DNA from: JASJHI01 sp033791105
GTDB lineage: Bacteria > Actinomycetota > Acidimicrobiia > Acidimicrobiales > Ilumatobacteraceae
Assembly: GCA_033791105.1 (NCBI GenBank)
Contig: JASJHI010000297.1
Location: 1 to 19,014 of the forward strand
Length of the DNA: 19,014 nt
Direction of reading: 5' to 3'
Positions 1-7,667 of this stretch are shown here, one piece after another; within the stretch, counting starts at the first letter, position 1, and every line of letters begins with the position of its first letter. The notes beneath the pieces are model-generated. The model searched no databases, was not told where the DNA came from, and saw only the letters and a program-made list of their open reading frames with translations. The translations under genes and the position numbers were made by a program.

Positions 1-431
1 GCCCACGCTCGCGGCCCGCGGAGACTGCTCAGCGTCTTCGGACGCGGGGCCGGGTCTTGCGTTGCCCCGTCAGCCTGGATGACGACCAGAGGCTCATCGA
101 GGGAGATCGACAGGTTGCCGGTGGTGTCGGCATAGCTCTGACCGCGATCGTCGAGGATCGTCCTCGTTCGAGGGCTGAGCCAGTCGGAGATCACGATCGT
201 CGGCTCGTCGAAGTCGGGCAGCGCTGCGGCCGCCCGAGGGTCGATCCGTCGCCGGACGTTTGCCTGCACCTCGAACGAGTCGCCGGCGGCGGAGACGAAG
301 CGGATGATCCCGCCGTCGGTCGTCCGCGACGCAACCGACACCTGCCAGTTCGACGGGAGTCGATCCGCGATCTCGCCGCCCGCGCTCGCGAGCAGTTTCT
401 GGATCACCTTCGGAGTTGGTGTGCGTGCCAT
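1..431 (-). CDS. Regulator-like protein, N-terminal part (truncated by window edge)
   Basis: An uninterrupted minus-strand frame begins at ATG 431 and runs off the left edge after 143 codons. It begins MARTPTPKVIQKLL. Further in it has a WLSPRTRTILDDRG segment, then YADTTGNLSISLDEPLVV, and near the edge LSSLRGPRAW. From memory this order (SPR..L...G..Y.D.TGN..L, then SLRGPRA) is typical of actinobacterial proteins of about 300 residues with a winged-helix DNA-binding region just after the SLRGPRA segment; that region would lie outside the window, so the regulator assignment is inference. No signal peptide or membrane segment is visible. A 14-bp-arm inverted repeat 59-95 bp upstream could be its operator. 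If the tRNA fragment at 671-719 marks an attachment site, this is the last gene of the integrated element. A role as an AbiEi-like antitoxin cannot be excluded. Confidence 0.6.
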   Translation of the reverse strand, partial: MARTPTPKVIQKLLASAGGEIADRLPSNWQVSVASRTTDGGIIRFVSAAGDSFEVQANVRRRIDPRAAAALPDFDEPTIVISDWLSPRTRTILDDRGQSYADTTGNLSISLDEPLVVIQADGATQDPAPRPKTLSSLRGPRAW

Positions 432-489
432 GTGAGAATCGTCTGGATCGCGAGGAGAGCTGGGTTTCCAGTCTGAACCGATTTGCTCA

Positions 490-526
490 GATCGTCAACT
501 TGCTTGATTCAGGCAAGTTGCCGATC
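490..526. promoter_or_regulatory. Long inverted repeat, candidate operator
   Basis: The arms are 490-503 (GATCGTCAACTTGC) and 513-526 (GCAAGTTGCCGATC), with a 9-base loop and one mismatch in 14 pairs (T495 against C521). No T-run follows it, which argues against a simple terminator. Read on the minus strand it contains TTGACG, a -35-like hexamer, followed 17 bp later by CAGACT, a weak -10. That would put the repeat over the promoter of the minus-strand gene starting at 431, so autoregulation is a reasonable reading. A recombination-protein site is the alternative. Confidence 0.5.
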
Positions 527-535
527 CACGCACAA

Positions 536-557
536 CTTCTAACGATTCTTCTAACGA
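536..557. repeat. Tandem 10-bp direct repeats, candidate integrase arm sites
   Basis: CTTCTAACGA occurs at 536-545 and again at 548-557, a 12-bp period. Exact 10-mers this close together are rare by chance. They lie about 115-140 bp from the tRNA 3' fragment, a typical distance for arm-type binding sites of tyrosine recombinases or for excisionase sites. That function is inferred from position only. Confidence 0.35.
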
Positions 558-575
558 ACTGCCCGTCACAAGCCG

Positions 576-584
576 TTATCCACA
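576..584 (+). promoter_or_regulatory. Single consensus DnaA-box-like 9-mer
   Basis: TTATCCACA matches the DnaA box consensus exactly. Only one copy is seen and no replication gene is nearby, so this is not evidence of an origin. It may be chance or a regulatory DnaA site of a mobile element. Confidence 0.25.
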
Positions 585-670
585 GTCACGAAACGACATA
601 TCGATATCGCGAAAGACCAGCTAGATGGCATAATCTGACACGGGCCGTCACAGCCCGACACGACCCAGAG

Positions 671-719
<49 letters not shown>

Positions 720-724
720 TTTGG

Positions 725-760
725 GAAGCCCTGTTGGATCGCAAGATCTACCAGGGCTTC
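725..760 (+). terminator. Hairpin terminator downstream of tRNA 3' end
   Basis: GAAGCCCTG (725-733) pairs perfectly with CAGGGCTTC (752-760), leaving an 18-base loop that itself contains GATC-GCAA-GATC. The following bases are TTCTTCG, a weak pyrimidine tract. Its position 6 bases after the CCA end suggests that it was the native terminator of the tRNA gene, left on the chromosomal side after integration. Confidence 0.6.
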
Positions 761-882
761 TTCGCGTCTCGGGGCCGACTTCTACCCGATCTTCCAACCA
801 CTGGTCAGAAGTCGAGGAGCGCGAGATCGCGATTCGCGAGGAATTTCTGCGCCGAAAGGATCAATGCCGTTCGCTGCTCTCG

Positions 883-2361
883 CTACTTCTTTCCTGACTT
901 CCTGCCTTGCTTGCCCTTCTTCTTGCCCTTCCTCTTGCCCTTCTTCGATTCCGTTGCCTTCTTGCCGTTTGTCGCGGCGACCGATGTGTTGAGCGGTTTG
1001 CTTTGCTGCGCATCCGGGAGGAGCCGGTTCAGGTCGTTGTAGGTCTTCGCCAGCGATGTGGCCACGTCGGGGTCCTCGGCCTGCGACGCGCTGACTCGTA
1101 GGTCGACGATCGTTGTTGCGAGCTTCCACGTCCCCGGCCGGTCCCGCTTGACCTCTCGACCCAGGCTCTCGGCGCCCAGGACGTCCTGAGCATCGAAGGC
1201 AGCTCCGAGCAGGGTGGGGCGCAGCCATTCATCCTCGGGGTCGAGGGCCCGGGCCCTCTCTGCCGCTTTGAGCGCGATGCTCCCGGCCAGCCGAGCTCTA
1301 TCCGCATCGCCGACTTCGCGGCGGGCTCGGTACAGGCGAGGGAGGTTGCAGGACGGGTAGTAGTCGTTGAGGTCGAGCATCATGCCCCGCTCGTAATGCT
1401 CGATGGCGCGATCGAGGTACACGGCGCGGTTTGCCTCGTCGATCTCGGTGTCCCAGAGCTTCTTGTAGCGACCGCCGAGCAGACCTTGACGCTCGGAGCT
1501 GTCACCGGCGCTCTCGATCAGCTGTTCCAATGCCCCGATTGCCCGCTTCGGATCTCCGGACTTCGAAACCGCGAGCAGGAGCTGCTCTTGGATCGAGGGT
1601 CGGGTCCGTAACAGATCGGGCATGGCCTCGATCCATGCCTTCATCGCCTCCCAGCCGACACAGTCGCGCAGGAGCTCCATCGCCTCGATGGACACCCCGT
1701 CTTGGAGCACTTCTTGCTGTCCGAGCTCGTCTCGCAGCTCGAGCGCGGCCCGCTTCTGGTCCCCCGTATCGACCAATCGGCGGATGCTTCGGATGCGGCC
1801 CAGGAGCTCGTTGAGGCTCTCCATGTCTTCTTTGAACTGTGTGACCCGGACATCGTCCTTGGCCGACTCGGGGAAGCCGGGCACCGCCGCGTAGACGGGC
1901 GACTCGCCCTCTCTGAGGGCATCGATACCTCTCTCCACTTGCGCGCGGATCGCGGTGGCTGTCGCGTCGGTGATGGCTCCCTCGTCCATCGTGTAGACGA
2001 CGCGCGGCATCTGATCGATGTCGAAGAGCACGTGGGCCCAGTTCGCGGAGACCAGAACGCAGCCGTATCGCTGGGCGGCGTGGCGCACGCCGATCTCGTA
2101 GTAGACGTTGGCGTTGCCGATGCTGATGTCGGCCACGACGAGGTCGGACATTGCCAGCCGCTGGATCATCTCGACGATGATGAGTGCGCCGGCATCTTGA
2201 TCGGCCCGCACCGGTGTGTAGCCCGCCGCCTCGATCGCGGGCCGAAAAGCCCTTTCCCACAGCGCATCGAAGTCGACTTTCTTGGGTCCGGGGGCATCAG
2301 GACCCAACTGCGTCTCCTTGGTGGAGAAGGGCATCACGACGAAGCAAATGGGTCTGGCCAT
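883..2361 (-). CDS. TIR/deoxyribosyltransferase-like domain fused to TRAFs-binding (DUF4071-type) helical repeats
   Basis: 492 residues from ATG 2361, with AGGAGA five bases upstream. The N-terminus (about 5-125) opens CFVVMPFSTK and contains VVADISIGNANVYYEIG with Glu89. That pattern is shared by the nucleoside 2-deoxyribosyltransferase/TIR-like fold, in which this Glu is the usual catalytic residue acting on N-glycosidic bonds such as those of NAD or nucleosides. Residues about 180-450 are helical, TPR-like, and include DLNDYYPSCNLPRLYRAR, the signature of the TRAFs-binding domain of MAP3K5/ASK1-type kinases and bacterial relatives. Residues 466-492 form a Lys/Gly tail with a low-complexity CT-rich coding strand. 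No membrane segment or kinase domain is seen. The gene stands alone beside a tRNA attachment remnant, so a role in immunity or programmed dormancy is plausible but inferred. The domain reading is firm; the substrate is unknown. Confidence 0.85.
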   Translation of the reverse strand: MARPICFVVMPFSTKETQLGPDAPGPKKVDFDALWERAFRPAIEAAGYTPVRADQDAGALIIVEMIQRLAMSDLVVADISIGNANVYYEIGVRHAAQRYGCVLVSANWAHVLFDIDQMPRVVYTMDEGAITDATATAIRAQVERGIDALREGESPVYAAVPGFPESAKDDVRVTQFKEDMESLNELLGRIRSIRRLVDTGDQKRAALELRDELGQQEVLQDGVSIEAMELLRDCVGWEAMKAWIEAMPDLLRTRPSIQEQLLLAVSKSGDPKRAIGALEQLIESAGDSSERQGLLGGRYKKLWDTEIDEANRAVYLDRAIEHYERGMMLDLNDYYPSCNLPRLYRARREVGDADRARLAGSIALKAAERARALDPEDEWLRPTLLGAAFDAQDVLGAESLGREVKRDRPGTWKLATTIVDLRVSASQAEDPDVATSLAKTYNDLNRLLPDAQQSKPLNTSVAATNGKKATESKKGKRKGKKKGKQGRKSGKK

Positions 2362-2628
2362 GATTCTCCTTGAGGCGTGGATCGAAGCATCCGCGCCGTG
2401 TTCAACTTACGCCCGTGCCACAAGACTGTCGAGTGATTGGGCGGCCGCCCTCGAGGGCCCTGTTGCGCAGTGTTGTGGAGCGCGTCCATGGCCCCCGGCC
2501 TCCTTCTTTGTCGTCGAAGGGGACAATGAAGAATGACGCCGGCAGATCGATCTCAGTGCGCCGGCAGCGACGGGCCGGCTCCCTTCAGACCCGTTCAGCG
2601 CATCTGGCTAGGTTGCAGCGACAGCACC
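2362..2628. other. Divergent intergenic region
   Basis: This separates the TIR-like gene (minus) from the kinase-like gene (plus). It contains two overlapping perfect palindromes, GGGCGGCCGCCC (2439-2450) and CCCTCGAGGG (2448-2457). TAGGTT (2609-2614) is an actinobacterial-looking -10 placed 14 bp before the plus-strand ATG, which would give a very short or absent leader. No confident -35 or small gene is visible. Confidence 0.4.
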
Positions 2629-3825
2629 ATGCGAAAGCCACGATTTCTCTCCCGTCCGAAGAAGACCGAGCCGCAGCACATCCCCCAGCGCGGCCCGGAG
2701 TTGACCGCCGCATGGTTCACGGATGTCCTGGGCATGGGTGCGACGGTGCTCGACGTGCGGTGCGAGACGATCGGTACCGACGTCGGCTTCATGGGTGAGG
2801 TGATCCGGTGCCACCTCACCTGGACCGACGATGCCCCCGAGGTGGTCGGGCGACCGGATTCGGTCATCGTCAAGGTCCCGACTCTGAACGACGAGAACTT
2901 CGCGGTGGGTGACGCGATGCAGGTCTACGAACGCGAGATCGTCGTCTACCGGCGGTTCGGCTCGTCGCTCGGTCTGCCCTTGCCGGCGTTCTTCTACGGC
3001 GCGATGGATCCCAATTCGGCACCGTGGCTCGATCGGCCACTCCTCTTTCTCTTCGACCATCTGCCGCTTGGCGGCATCAATTGGGTCATCGCGCAGCTGT
3101 TGAAGCTGGCCGGAAAGAGCAAGCGGCGGTACATCCTCGTCCTCGAGGACATCGCCGATGCCCGGCCGCCATCGCAATTGGTCGGTGGTTCCGTCGAGGA
3201 CGCGCATCAGGCGCTCGATGTTCTCGCACGATTCCATGCCGCCAACTGGATGCGCACCGACGTGCCAGACGGGTACGCGAAGGTCTGGCCGCTCGACCGC
3301 GGGTCGCGGGTGTTCCAGGCCAGCTATCTCCGCAACCGGGACGCGTTCGTGGAGCGGTTCGGCACGTTCGTCGGCGATGACCTGATGGCCCGTCTCGACG
3401 ACATCCAGGCGAGGGCCCCCGACATCGCCGGAGCGCTCGCCGCCGAACCTTGGACGGTGCTGCACGGCGACTACCGACTCGACAACCTGCTGTTCCGCCC
3501 CGACGACGAGATCGTCGTGCTCGACCTCCAGGGCGTCTCGACGGGACGGCCGGCATTCGACGTGGCGTACTTCATCACGACCGCGCTGACGGCAGAGCAC
3601 CGCGACGAGGAGCAGCGTCTGCTCGGCACGTATCACGACGCGCTCGTCGACGCCGGCGTGACGTCGTACTCGCTGCAGCAGCTGATCGATGACTGCGCGC
3701 TGACGAAGGAGTTGTTGGCTCATCGGTTCGTCGGCGGCACGGACGTCCTCGACACCGAGTTGTCCGGTGACCGCGACTCGTTCCTCGACGTTCTGCAGTT
3801 CCGCGTCCTCGACTGGCTCGACTGA
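2629..3825 (+). CDS. APH/ecdysteroid-kinase-like phosphotransferase
   Basis: 398 residues from ATG 2629. The frame is open further upstream, but those residues look non-coding, and family similarity begins only after residue about 20. An N-lobe (GTDVGFMGEVIRCHLTW, then SVIVKVP with Lys82 as candidate ATP-binding lysine) precedes the catalytic motif LHGDYRLDNLLF (His279, Asp281, Asn286) and the metal-binding DLQG (Asp299). GRPAFDVAYFI follows, as in the kinase-like fold shared by aminoglycoside phosphotransferases, choline kinases and the EcKinase/DUF1679 group. The length and the N-terminal LT..W pattern fit the EcKinase-like group better than antibiotic kinases. The substrate is unknown; a hydroxylated sterol or other lipid alcohol would suit the neighbourhood but is inference. 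The gene converges on the WS/DGAT gene with a 24-bp gap. Confidence 0.8.
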   Translation: MRKPRFLSRPKKTEPQHIPQRGPELTAAWFTDVLGMGATVLDVRCETIGTDVGFMGEVIRCHLTWTDDAPEVVGRPDSVIVKVPTLNDENFAVGDAMQVYEREIVVYRRFGSSLGLPLPAFFYGAMDPNSAPWLDRPLLFLFDHLPLGGINWVIAQLLKLAGKSKRRYILVLEDIADARPPSQLVGGSVEDAHQALDVLARFHAANWMRTDVPDGYAKVWPLDRGSRVFQASYLRNRDAFVERFGTFVGDDLMARLDDIQARAPDIAGALAAEPWTVLHGDYRLDNLLFRPDDEIVVLDLQGVSTGRPAFDVAYFITTALTAEHRDEEQRLLGTYHDALVDAGVTSYSLQQLIDDCALTKELLAHRFVGGTDVLDTELSGDRDSFLDVLQFRVLDWLD

Positions 3826-3849
3826 GAACGACCCTGCGGCCGGGTGCCG

Positions 3850-5544
3850 CTACTTCTTCTTCGCCTTCTTCGCGTCGGCCTTCGGTGTCGCCTTCTTCGT
3901 GTTCTTCGTGTTCTTCTTCGTGTCCTTCTTCGCGTTGGTCGTCGCGTCGGTCGGAGCGATTCGCGCGTCGAGGGCGGCTCGTGCCTCGATCATCTCTTCG
4001 ACGGCCGTCGAAGTCGGTGGTACCGGATCGACACCGTCGCCGCCGTACCGCATCGACGGAGCCCGTGGCGGTTCGGCCCACTCGGCGCCGGTGGCCTCGC
4101 AGAGTCGTGCGATCTCGTCGATGTGCAGGTCGACCATGTGCCAAAGATCTGGGACCAACTCCCGATCGGCGATCAGACCGAAGTCCATCCGGTCCTGGTA
4201 GCTGTGCACGGTGATGTTGAGCCCGACGCCGTCGGAGATCGTCGAGACCGGAATGTAGGCATCGAGTTTGGCGCCGGCGAAGTAGAGCGGCTCACGCGGC
4301 CCGGGCACGTTGGAGATCACGACGTTGATCGGAAAGTTGACCCGGTCGGCCAGCTTCAGGCGTGAGACGAGACGGATCGCGGAGGCCGCCACGACCGGCG
4401 AGGTGTAGTCGGTCGCTTGGCCCAGCGCGTCGGCGGGCATCAGGTCGAACTGTCGCTTGGCGACGTTCATCGCCTCACGGCTCCGCGCGATGCGTTCGAT
4501 CGGATCGTCGCAGTTGGTCGGAAGGTCGGCCACGATGGCCGACACGCGGTTCGTCCAGGGGTCCTCCTCGTCGCCGGTGCGGATCGAGACGGGCACCATC
4601 GCCCGAAGTGGCTTCTCCGGCAACGCATCGTGCTCGATGAGATATTGACGAAGGGCACCAGCGCAGACGGCCATGACGACATCGTTGAGGGTGCTCTCGG
4701 TGGCCACCTTGAGCCGCTTCAGGTTCTCGAGCGCCGCCGACCGCATCGCGAACCGACGGTGTGGCGTGACCGACTTGTTCCACGGCGTGGGCGGAGCCGA
4801 ACTGATCGGGAGGCTGACGCTTGCACGGGAGTCCGAGGCGGGTTCTGCGCGGCGAGTGGCCGAACTCAGCGCACTTCGACTCCGAGCGGCGAGGCCGCTG
4901 ACACTCGTGATGCCCGCCGCGTCGGCGGCGTCGCGGACCATTCCCAGCGACAGTCGCATCCCCCGCGCAGGGTTGGCGACGAGGTTGCGCACCGCCCGCT
5001 GCATCAGCTCGGAGTTGGGGGGCGGTTCCTCGCCTGTCCATGGCCGCTCCTCGTACCCGTACTCGGCGTCGCGGGAGAGGTCCGTGAACATCTTGAGCAT
5101 GATCACGCCGGATGCGCCGTCGATGGTCGCGTGGTGCGTCTTCTGCAACAACGCCCACCGACCGTCGGCCAATCCTTCGATGACGTATGCCTCCCAGAGC
5201 GGTCGCGAACGATCCATCCGGCGACCGACGATGCGCGCCACCTGCTCGCCGAGTTGGTCGGCCGCGCCCGGCGGCGCGAGTCCGATGTGGCGGACGTGGT
5301 AGTCGAGGTCGAAGTCCGCGTCCTCGATCCAGTACGGACGGTCGAGCTCGAATGGCACCTCCACGACCTTGCGCCGCAGTGGTTCGAGATGACCGACCAT
5401 GATGCCGAGTCGTTCGCGCACCGCGGCGAACGGGTCGAACTCGGCCGAGGGGCGGTCGTAGATGCTCAGACCGTTCACGTGCCCGTACGTGTTCGGCGTC
5501 TCCATCAACAGGAAGCTCACGTCGAGTCCGGTGAGTTGCTTCAC
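3850..5544 (-). CDS. Wax ester synthase/diacylglycerol acyltransferase (WS/DGAT family)
   Basis: 564 residues. It transfers acyl groups from acyl-CoA to diacylglycerol or fatty alcohols, making storage triacylglycerol or wax ester at the membrane or lipid-droplet surface. The family start KQLTGLDVSFLLMET is followed by PLWEAYVIEGL (about 115-125), the catalytic HHATIDG (His137, His138, Asp142), and the C-terminal-domain motif NVVISNVPGP. The start is chosen at GTG 5544 because AAGGAG ends immediately before an in-frame ATG at 5550 (no spacing) but lies six bases from this GTG. The last roughly 33 residues are a Lys-rich tail (Lys with Thr, Ala, Asp, Asn) beyond the family core, visible as a CTTCTTC-rich stretch at 3853-3935. 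It is divergent from the methyltransferase gene and convergent with the kinase-like gene. Confidence 0.92.
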   Translation of the reverse strand: MKQLTGLDVSFLLMETPNTYGHVNGLSIYDRPSAEFDPFAAVRERLGIMVGHLEPLRRKVVEVPFELDRPYWIEDADFDLDYHVRHIGLAPPGAADQLGEQVARIVGRRMDRSRPLWEAYVIEGLADGRWALLQKTHHATIDGASGVIMLKMFTDLSRDAEYGYEERPWTGEEPPPNSELMQRAVRNLVANPARGMRLSLGMVRDAADAAGITSVSGLAARSRSALSSATRRAEPASDSRASVSLPISSAPPTPWNKSVTPHRRFAMRSAALENLKRLKVATESTLNDVVMAVCAGALRQYLIEHDALPEKPLRAMVPVSIRTGDEEDPWTNRVSAIVADLPTNCDDPIERIARSREAMNVAKRQFDLMPADALGQATDYTSPVVAASAIRLVSRLKLADRVNFPINVVISNVPGPREPLYFAGAKLDAYIPVSTISDGVGLNITVHSYQDRMDFGLIADRELVPDLWHMVDLHIDEIARLCEATGAEWAEPPRAPSMRYGGDGVDPVPPTSTAVEEMIEARAALDARIAPTDATTNAKKDTKKNTKNTKKATPKADAKKAKKK

Positions 5545-5588
5545 GGCCATCTCCTTGGGTCGATTCGACAGGAGCATCATTGCCCATC

Positions 5589-5609
5589 GCGTGCCGGCGC
5601 GCGGCACGC
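5589..5609. promoter_or_regulatory. Inverted repeat between WS/DGAT and methyltransferase genes
   Basis: GCGTGCCG (5589-5596) and CGGCACGC (5602-5609) are perfect 8-bp arms around GCGCG. They lie 45 bp upstream of the WS/DGAT start and 88 bp before the methyltransferase start. The repeat could be an operator or a 5'-leader hairpin. In DNA this GC-rich, 8-bp arms can arise by chance, so confidence is low. Confidence 0.3.
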
Positions 5610-5674
5610 CGCAACCCGGGCCGGGGGTCGAAGCTTCTTCTTCGGCCCATCTGGGCGCGCGACGGCACGCTCCG

Positions 5675-5680
5675 TAGGCT
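5675..5680 (+). promoter_or_regulatory. -10 element of methyltransferase gene
   Basis: TAGGCT is a common actinobacterial -10 form. It lies 16 bp before ATG 5697 and just upstream of the GAGGAG ribosome binding site, so transcription would start almost at that site. No clear -35 is visible. Confidence 0.4.
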
Positions 5681-5696
5681 GATCTCGAGGAGATCG

Positions 5697-6302
5697 ATGC
5701 CTGACACCAATGGTTGGATCCAACTGATTCGCGAAAACCCAGACCATTCGGCCTGGTACATCGAGCGCTTCCGAATGATGGCCGCCGACGGGGTCGATCT
5801 GGCGGGCGAGGCCCGGTTCGTCGACGCAATGGCACCGCGCGGTGCCCGGATTCTCGATGCTGGTTGCGGCCCCGGACGAGTCGGGGCGGCCCTGGCGGAA
5901 GCGGGGCACGTCGTGGTGGGCGTGGATCTCGATCCCGCTCTCATCGCAGCAGCCGAACTCGACCATCCGGGGCCGAGGTGGATCGTCGGTGATCTGGCCG
6001 AGCTCGATCTGCCCTCGATCGGCGTTCCGGAAAGCTTCGATGTGATCGTGAGCGCCGGCAACGTGATGCCGTTCCTCGATGTGGCCACCCGCCGAGCCGT
6101 CCTGACACGCCTTCGCGCACATCTCCGCGAGGATGGGCGCATCGTCGTCGGATTCGGTGTCGATCGTGGTTACGAGTTCGGCGACTTCCTCGTCGACGCC
6201 GAGACGGCTGGACTGACTGTGGAGCTGCGCTTGGGTACGTGGGATCTGCGCCCGCTGCGCGACGACTCCGACTTCATGGTCGCCGTCTTGGCCCGAAACT
6301 GA
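5697..6302 (+). CDS. Class I SAM-dependent methyltransferase
   Basis: 201 residues from ATG 5697, which has GAGGAG four bases upstream. Motif I LDAGCGPGRVG (about 53-63) is the glycine-rich S-adenosylmethionine loop. VVGVDLDP follows, with Asp77 as the ribose-binding acidic residue, then IVGDLAELDL (motif II region) and FDVIVSAGNVMPFL. This is a typical single-domain Rossmann methyltransferase of the Methyltransf_11/25 type with nothing to identify the acceptor. No signal peptide is seen. It is transcribed alone, 85 bp upstream of the P450 gene on the same strand, so a shared transcript is possible. Confidence 0.85.
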   Translation: MPDTNGWIQLIRENPDHSAWYIERFRMMAADGVDLAGEARFVDAMAPRGARILDAGCGPGRVGAALAEAGHVVVGVDLDPALIAAAELDHPGPRWIVGDLAELDLPSIGVPESFDVIVSAGNVMPFLDVATRRAVLTRLRAHLREDGRIVVGFGVDRGYEFGDFLVDAETAGLTVELRLGTWDLRPLRDDSDFMVAVLARN

Positions 6303-6387
6303 CCCGCCGATCCTCGGTCGAGCGCTGGATTCATCTGGACCACCCGCCAGGTGCCACGATCGTGGTCAGCTGCACGAGGGAGAGCCG

Positions 6388-7653
6388 ATGACCACCGCCG
6401 CCGACCGATTGATCACGCCCGAGTTCTGGCACCAGCCACTCGAGGACCGGATGCGCGAGATGAGCGACATTCGCGAGATCGGCGCGTTCGTGCCGATCGA
6501 GTTCGACAACGAGCTGAGCGGGCAGCGCGACTCGGTCCATGTCACGATGCGCCACGCCGAGATCCTCCAGGTGAGCAAGCGGTCGGCCGACTTCTGTTCC
6601 TCGCGTGGGGCCACCTCGATCATCGACCTGCCGACCGAGCTGCTCGAGTTCTTCACCGGCTTCATCAACATGGACAATCCGCGCCACGCCCAGCAGCGCC
6701 GCATCGTTGCGCACACGTTCACGCCGACCGAGCTGACCGGGGTGCTCGATCAGGTCGAGGCGCTGTGTACCGAGGTGGTCGACGGGTTCTGCGAGCAGGG
6801 TGAAGCCGACCTGGTAAAGGTGCTGTCACAGCCGTTTCCACTACTGGTGATCTGCGACATGATGGGGATTCCGCGCAGCGAGGTGACAACGGTGCTCGAC
6901 GCGACGAACGTGATCCTCGGCGGCGGGGACCCCGAGTACATCAAGCCGGACGAGGACCCGATCGCCGCCCTGATCGCAGCGGGCATGGCGCTCACCAATC
7001 TGATGACCGAACTGATCGAGTTCAAGCGGGAGAATCCCGCCGACGATCTCACGACGAAGCTCGTCCACAACACCACCGAGGACGGCGCGCTGACACCCGG
7101 CGAGATCGCCTCCTTCTTCATCCTCCTCGCGACTGCGGGCAACGACACGACGCGCAACGCGATCAGCCACGGCATGGACCTGCTGTCGAAGAACCCCGAG
7201 CAGCGTCGCATCTGGCAGGACGACGTCGACGGTGTCACGGCCTCGGCGGTCGAGGAGATCGTGCGTCTCTCATCGCCGGTCACGTTCATGCGCCGCACCG
7301 CGACAGGCGACGTGCACGTGGGCGACCAGGACTTCCACGACGGCGACAAGATCGTGATGGTCTACGTCGGCGGCAACCGCGACCCGCGGGTGTTCGACGA
7401 CCCCGAGCGGATGGATGTCCGCCGCGACCCGAATCCCCACGTCGGCTTCGGCGGTCCAGGGCCGCATTTCTGTCTCGGCGCGCATCTCGCTCGCCGCGAG
7501 GTGGCGCTCGTGTTCCGCGAGCTCTTCCGCCGCTTGCCCGACATCGAGGTCCAAGGATTGTCGACGCCAATCCAGACGGCCGGGCTTCCACTCGTCGCCG
7601 GCGTCAAGCACCTCCCGGTCACCTTCACGCCGAGCGCGCCGGTCGGCCGCTGA
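6388..7653 (+). CDS. Cytochrome P450, CYP125/CYP142-like
   Basis: 421 residues, ATG 6388, with GGGAG five to six bases upstream. All landmarks are present: substrate-entry region FINMDNPRHAQQRRIVAHTF, I-helix ATAGNDTTR (oxygen-activating Asp-Thr), K-helix ExxR within VEEIVRLSSPV, and the heme loop FGGPGPHFCLGAHLARREV with proximal ligand Cys362. The MDNPRH..RR segment and AGNDTT are shared with actinobacterial sterol side-chain and terpenoid hydroxylases of the CYP125/142 type, which oxidise a terminal methyl of cholesterol-like substrates. Assignment to that wider group is reasonable; the exact substrate is inference. It is soluble, with no membrane anchor. No ferredoxin or reductase gene is next to it, so electrons must come from elsewhere. 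It converges on the DUF2461 gene with a 14-bp gap. Confidence 0.92.
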   Translation: MTTAADRLITPEFWHQPLEDRMREMSDIREIGAFVPIEFDNELSGQRDSVHVTMRHAEILQVSKRSADFCSSRGATSIIDLPTELLEFFTGFINMDNPRHAQQRRIVAHTFTPTELTGVLDQVEALCTEVVDGFCEQGEADLVKVLSQPFPLLVICDMMGIPRSEVTTVLDATNVILGGGDPEYIKPDEDPIAALIAAGMALTNLMTELIEFKRENPADDLTTKLVHNTTEDGALTPGEIASFFILLATAGNDTTRNAISHGMDLLSKNPEQRRIWQDDVDGVTASAVEEIVRLSSPVTFMRRTATGDVHVGDQDFHDGDKIVMVYVGGNRDPRVFDDPERMDVRRDPNPHVGFGGPGPHFCLGAHLARREVALVFRELFRRLPDIEVQGLSTPIQTAGLPLVAGVKHLPVTFTPSAPVGR

Positions 7654-7667
7654 CTCCGCGACCGACG

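Larger units (their letters stand above)
432..670. other. AT-rich spacer next to putative attachment site
   Basis: No convincing gene is seen. Its base composition is visibly less GC-rich than every flanking gene. It holds a long inverted repeat, two copies of CTTCTAACGA, a DnaA-box-like TTATCCACA, an ATATCGATAT palindrome near 599-608, and two copies of CCGTCACA (563-570, 645-652). Such clustering of short repeats beside a tRNA 3' end is usual for the non-coding end of an integrated element, where integrase and accessory proteins bind. Confidence 0.5.

Noticed and set aside
576..584. A replication origin based on the DnaA box
   Set aside because: There is one box only, and no dnaA, repA or further boxes are nearby.
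2362..2628. A small gene in the divergent region before the kinase-like gene
   Set aside because: The open frames lack a ribosome binding site and have no recognisable protein pattern. The frame upstream of ATG 2629 reads as non-coding.
6354..6365. Palindrome CCACGATCGTGG upstream of the P450 gene as an operator
   Set aside because: A 12-bp perfect palindrome is expected several times by chance in a window this size, and GATCG is very common here. No second copy or half-site array supports it.
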